64,000 nt of DNA, from the NCBI GenBank assembly GCA_024636975.1, contig JAGXGA010000053.1:62001-126000 (forward strand). The letters are read 5' to 3'. Source of the DNA: Mariniphaga sp. GTDB lineage: Bacteria; Bacteroidota; Bacteroidia; Bacteroidales; Prolixibacteraceae. The notes below the pieces were generated by a model. The model was not told the DNA's origin. It saw only the letters and a list, made by a program, of their open reading frames with translations, and did no database searches. The position numbers and the translations under genes were made by a program. Of this stretch, positions 62,317 to 64,000 are shown piece after piece; the first letter of the stretch is position 1; the number at the start of each line of letters is the position of its first letter.

Positions 62317-64000
62317 ATGAAACGTTTAGATGCCTTCTGTGCAATTGCAGTTTTACTGCTTTTGTCTTCGTGCAATAATAACAAAGTTACATTGGAATCA
62401 TTACTTCATGAAATGACTGACCGGGAAGTGCTGACCAGGTTGCCTGACCCTAGCTATACCCTCAAACAGTTTAGCAGTTACGACAGAAGAAGTACTTCAC
62501 CTGATGAACCTGGTTGGTTTGCAAACAATGACTACACACGGTTTATAAGGGAGGAAAACAATAACGGCAGGCGGGAATTTGTCTTATTTGATGCCGAAGG
62601 TCCCGGCGCTGTGGTGCGTTGGTGGATGACCTTTGCCGGTGATGGCGCAGCCGATGGTACTGTCAGAATTTACATTGACGGCAAACCGGAACCTGTTGTT
62701 GAAGGTGATGTGCTGGAATTGCTGAGTGGGGAAATGATTGCCTCAGGGCCTCTGGCAGCATCTGTTTCTCCTGAAACCGAGTACGAAAGAAGGGGGCATA
62801 ACCTTTATCTTCCCCTGCCATACCAACAACAATGTAAAATTACCTACGAATGCGATGCTGTAAGATTTGAAGATAACAGGTGGCTGCCAAGTATTTATTA
62901 CAATATCTGTTATCGTAGCTACAAAAATGATGTGCAGGTGGAGAGCATCAGCAAGGAAATTATCGGACACAACCGGGAGTTGATATCGGCTACTGCAAAG
63001 TTATTGTCAGCAGGTTTTACTAAACGGGGGGAAAGGTCACTTAGCGAAAGCAAAACCCTCGCATCGGGTGATTCCTTGTCACTTGAATTTGAAGGAGCCG
63101 GAAGAGCAGTCTCCTGGCTGTCGGCAAAGTTCGAAAGCAGCAACATTCAGCAGGCGCTTCGTTCTACCGTGCTTTCCATTTCATTCGATGGAGAACAAAC
63201 CGTATGGATTCCTGCAGGCGATTTTTTTGGGACCGGGTACCAGATTTATCCCTCTCAAACATGGTACACAGCCGTGACCGATGATGGACTGATGGAGTCG
63301 TTCTGGTTGATGCCCTTTAAAGAGCATGTGAAAATAACTTTTACCAATTTCAGCAAACAGGAAGTATCAATTGATGCAGGCGTGGAACTACAAAATTACA
63401 ACTGGCAGGAAACAAGCATGTATTTCGGGGCAGGATGGCATGAACACTACATGCTTAATACAGCAAATCCGCCTAAAGCGGAGGGTGACGACTGGCATTT
63501 CGATGTGAATTTTGTTGACCTGAAAGGGCAGGGGGTTTATGCAGGCGATGCATTGATCCTGTTTAATACTGCTTATGGCTGGTGGGGAGAAGGCGATGAG
63601 AAAATATATGTCGATGGGGAGTCCTTCCCATCTTTCATTGGCACAGGAACTGAAGATTATTACGGATACGCCTGGTGCAGGCCTGAAAATTTCACCCACC
63701 CGTTTATTGCCCAGCCCACAGGAGCAGGTAATCTTGAGCCGGGTATGACTGTCAATATACGTTACCGCACCCTGGATGCCATACCGTTTAATAATGAAAT
63801 CAGTTCCAACATCGAAATGTGGCACTGGTTAAAAACTACTGTTAATTTTGCTATGGCTTCATACTGGTATGCCCTTCCGGGATTTGAATCCAACAGGCAA
63901 CCCGAAATCGAAGCTGTGCAAAAACCAGTTGCATTGGAGCGCTCCGAAATCTACCCTCCTGTAATTGATGAAAACGGAATATTGGAAGGTGAATACCTTG
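62317..64000 (+). CDS. GH172 (DUF2961) lipoprotein, C-terminus cut by the window end
   Basis: At least 561 codons, open to the window end. The signal peptide ends in LLLSSC (Cys 19), a strong lipobox. LPDPSYTLKQFSSYDRRS, then DAEGPGAVVRWWMTFAGDG and IGTGTEDYYGYAWCRP are signature stretches of GH172. Known GH172 enzymes act on fructofuranose or arabinofuranose linkages. The C-terminal part and stop are outside the window. It follows the membrane acyltransferase by 45 nt and is likely cotranscribed. Confidence 0.88.
   Translation, partial: MKRLDAFCAIAVLLLLSSCNNNKVTLESLLHEMTDREVLTRLPDPSYTLKQFSSYDRRSTSPDEPGWFANNDYTRFIREENNNGRREFVLFDAEGPGAVVRWWMTFAGDGAADGTVRIYIDGKPEPVVEGDVLELLSGEMIASGPLAASVSPETEYERRGHNLYLPLPYQQQCKITYECDAVRFEDNRWLPSIYYNICYRSYKNDVQVESISKEIIGHNRELISATAKLLSAGFTKRGERSLSESKTLASGDSLSLEFEGAGRAVSWLSAKFESSNIQQALRSTVLSISFDGEQTVWIPAGDFFGTGYQIYPSQTWYTAVTDDGLMESFWLMPFKEHVKITFTNFSKQEVSIDAGVELQNYNWQETSMYFGAGWHEHYMLNTANPPKAEGDDWHFDVNFVDLKGQGVYAGDALILFNTAYGWWGEGDEKIYVDGESFPSFIGTGTEDYYGYAWCRPENFTHPFIAQPTGAGNLEPGMTVNIRYRTLDAIPFNNEISSNIEMWHWLKTTVNFAMASYWYALPGFESNRQPEIEAVQKPVALERSEIYPPVIDENGILEGEYL

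Noticed and set aside
1-64000. tRNA, rRNA and prophage genes
   Set aside because: No cloverleaf, rRNA-like stretch or phage structural gene was recognised in reading both strands; a dedicated scan was not possible.

Overview
The window reads as chromosome of a Bacteroidota bacterium, most likely an environmental, polysaccharide-degrading member of the Bacteroidales/Marinilabiliales type. The signs are: promoters of the Bacteroides type (TTTG, then TAnnTTTG) in front of several genes; AT-rich leaders with almost no Shine-Dalgarno sequences; the prs-rplY-pth-hslR and yicC-gmk-nadD neighbourhoods; a NagZ/beta-lactamase-type fusion; an UpxY/NusG-like antiterminator; and many lipoproteins and carbohydrate-active enzymes. 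The species cannot be named from the sequence alone.

Layout. 1-2.6 kb: end of prs, then rplY, pth, hslR and a DUF4924 gene. 2.7-7 kb (minus): MscS channel, CorA-like transporter and an SLC12-type transporter. 7.2-9.5 kb: three-gene ABC exporter. 10-20 kb: a radical-SAM DNA-repair-type gene (its usual partner lies 7.3 kb away at 18.7 kb), a membrane-anchored NirK-like multicopper protein, an OsmC protein, a non-coding region with 165-bp tandem repeats and a possible structured RNA, a PAS histidine kinase, an IS4-type transposase remnant and an ion channel. 20-26 kb (minus): uracil permease, DUF1080 lipoprotein, small HTH protein and a GH3/beta-lactamase fusion. 26-30 kb: mnmA, yicC, gmk, nadD and a ChaN-like protein. 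30-35 kb: two methyltransferases (one with a signal peptide), a serine hydrolase and a TIM-barrel lipoprotein, with a MITE-like element between. 35-40 kb: a very large palindrome, a CHASE histidine kinase, araA with a likely operator, and an orphan UpxY-like gene. 40-51 kb: USP, ADP-forming acyl-CoA synthetase, rhaM-rhaA, GH29 fucosidase, cutC, miaA, acyl-ACP thioesterase and map. 51.6-56.6 kb: the most unusual stretch (below). 56.6-64 kb: nitrilase, ChbG-like deacetylase, small conserved proteins, a degenerate M23-like protein, a HGSNAT-like membrane acyltransferase and a GH172 gene cut by the window end.

The best candidates for something undescribed lie at 51.6-56.6 kb. Two paralogous exported proteins are built from W-M repeats with a 26-residue period. 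Both genes carry the same tandem promoters: a Bacteroides housekeeping-type promoter and, nearer the gene, an ECF-sigma-type GTAAC-N16-CGTCTTA promoter. Both also have the same unusually strong ribosome binding site. Next to them a second OsmC paralog is divergent from a GAF/AAA+/HTH sigma-54 activator; a cluster of TTCGTTA sites and a near-consensus sigma-54 promoter lie between the two.

Other genes suggest a sugar-scavenging life: arabinose, rhamnose and fucose release or isomerisation, GH3, GH172, DUF1080 and ChbG. Stress functions are also present: OsmC x2, USP, MscS and a DNA-repair radical SAM pair. Domain and family names come from recognising sequence motifs by eye; no database search was run.
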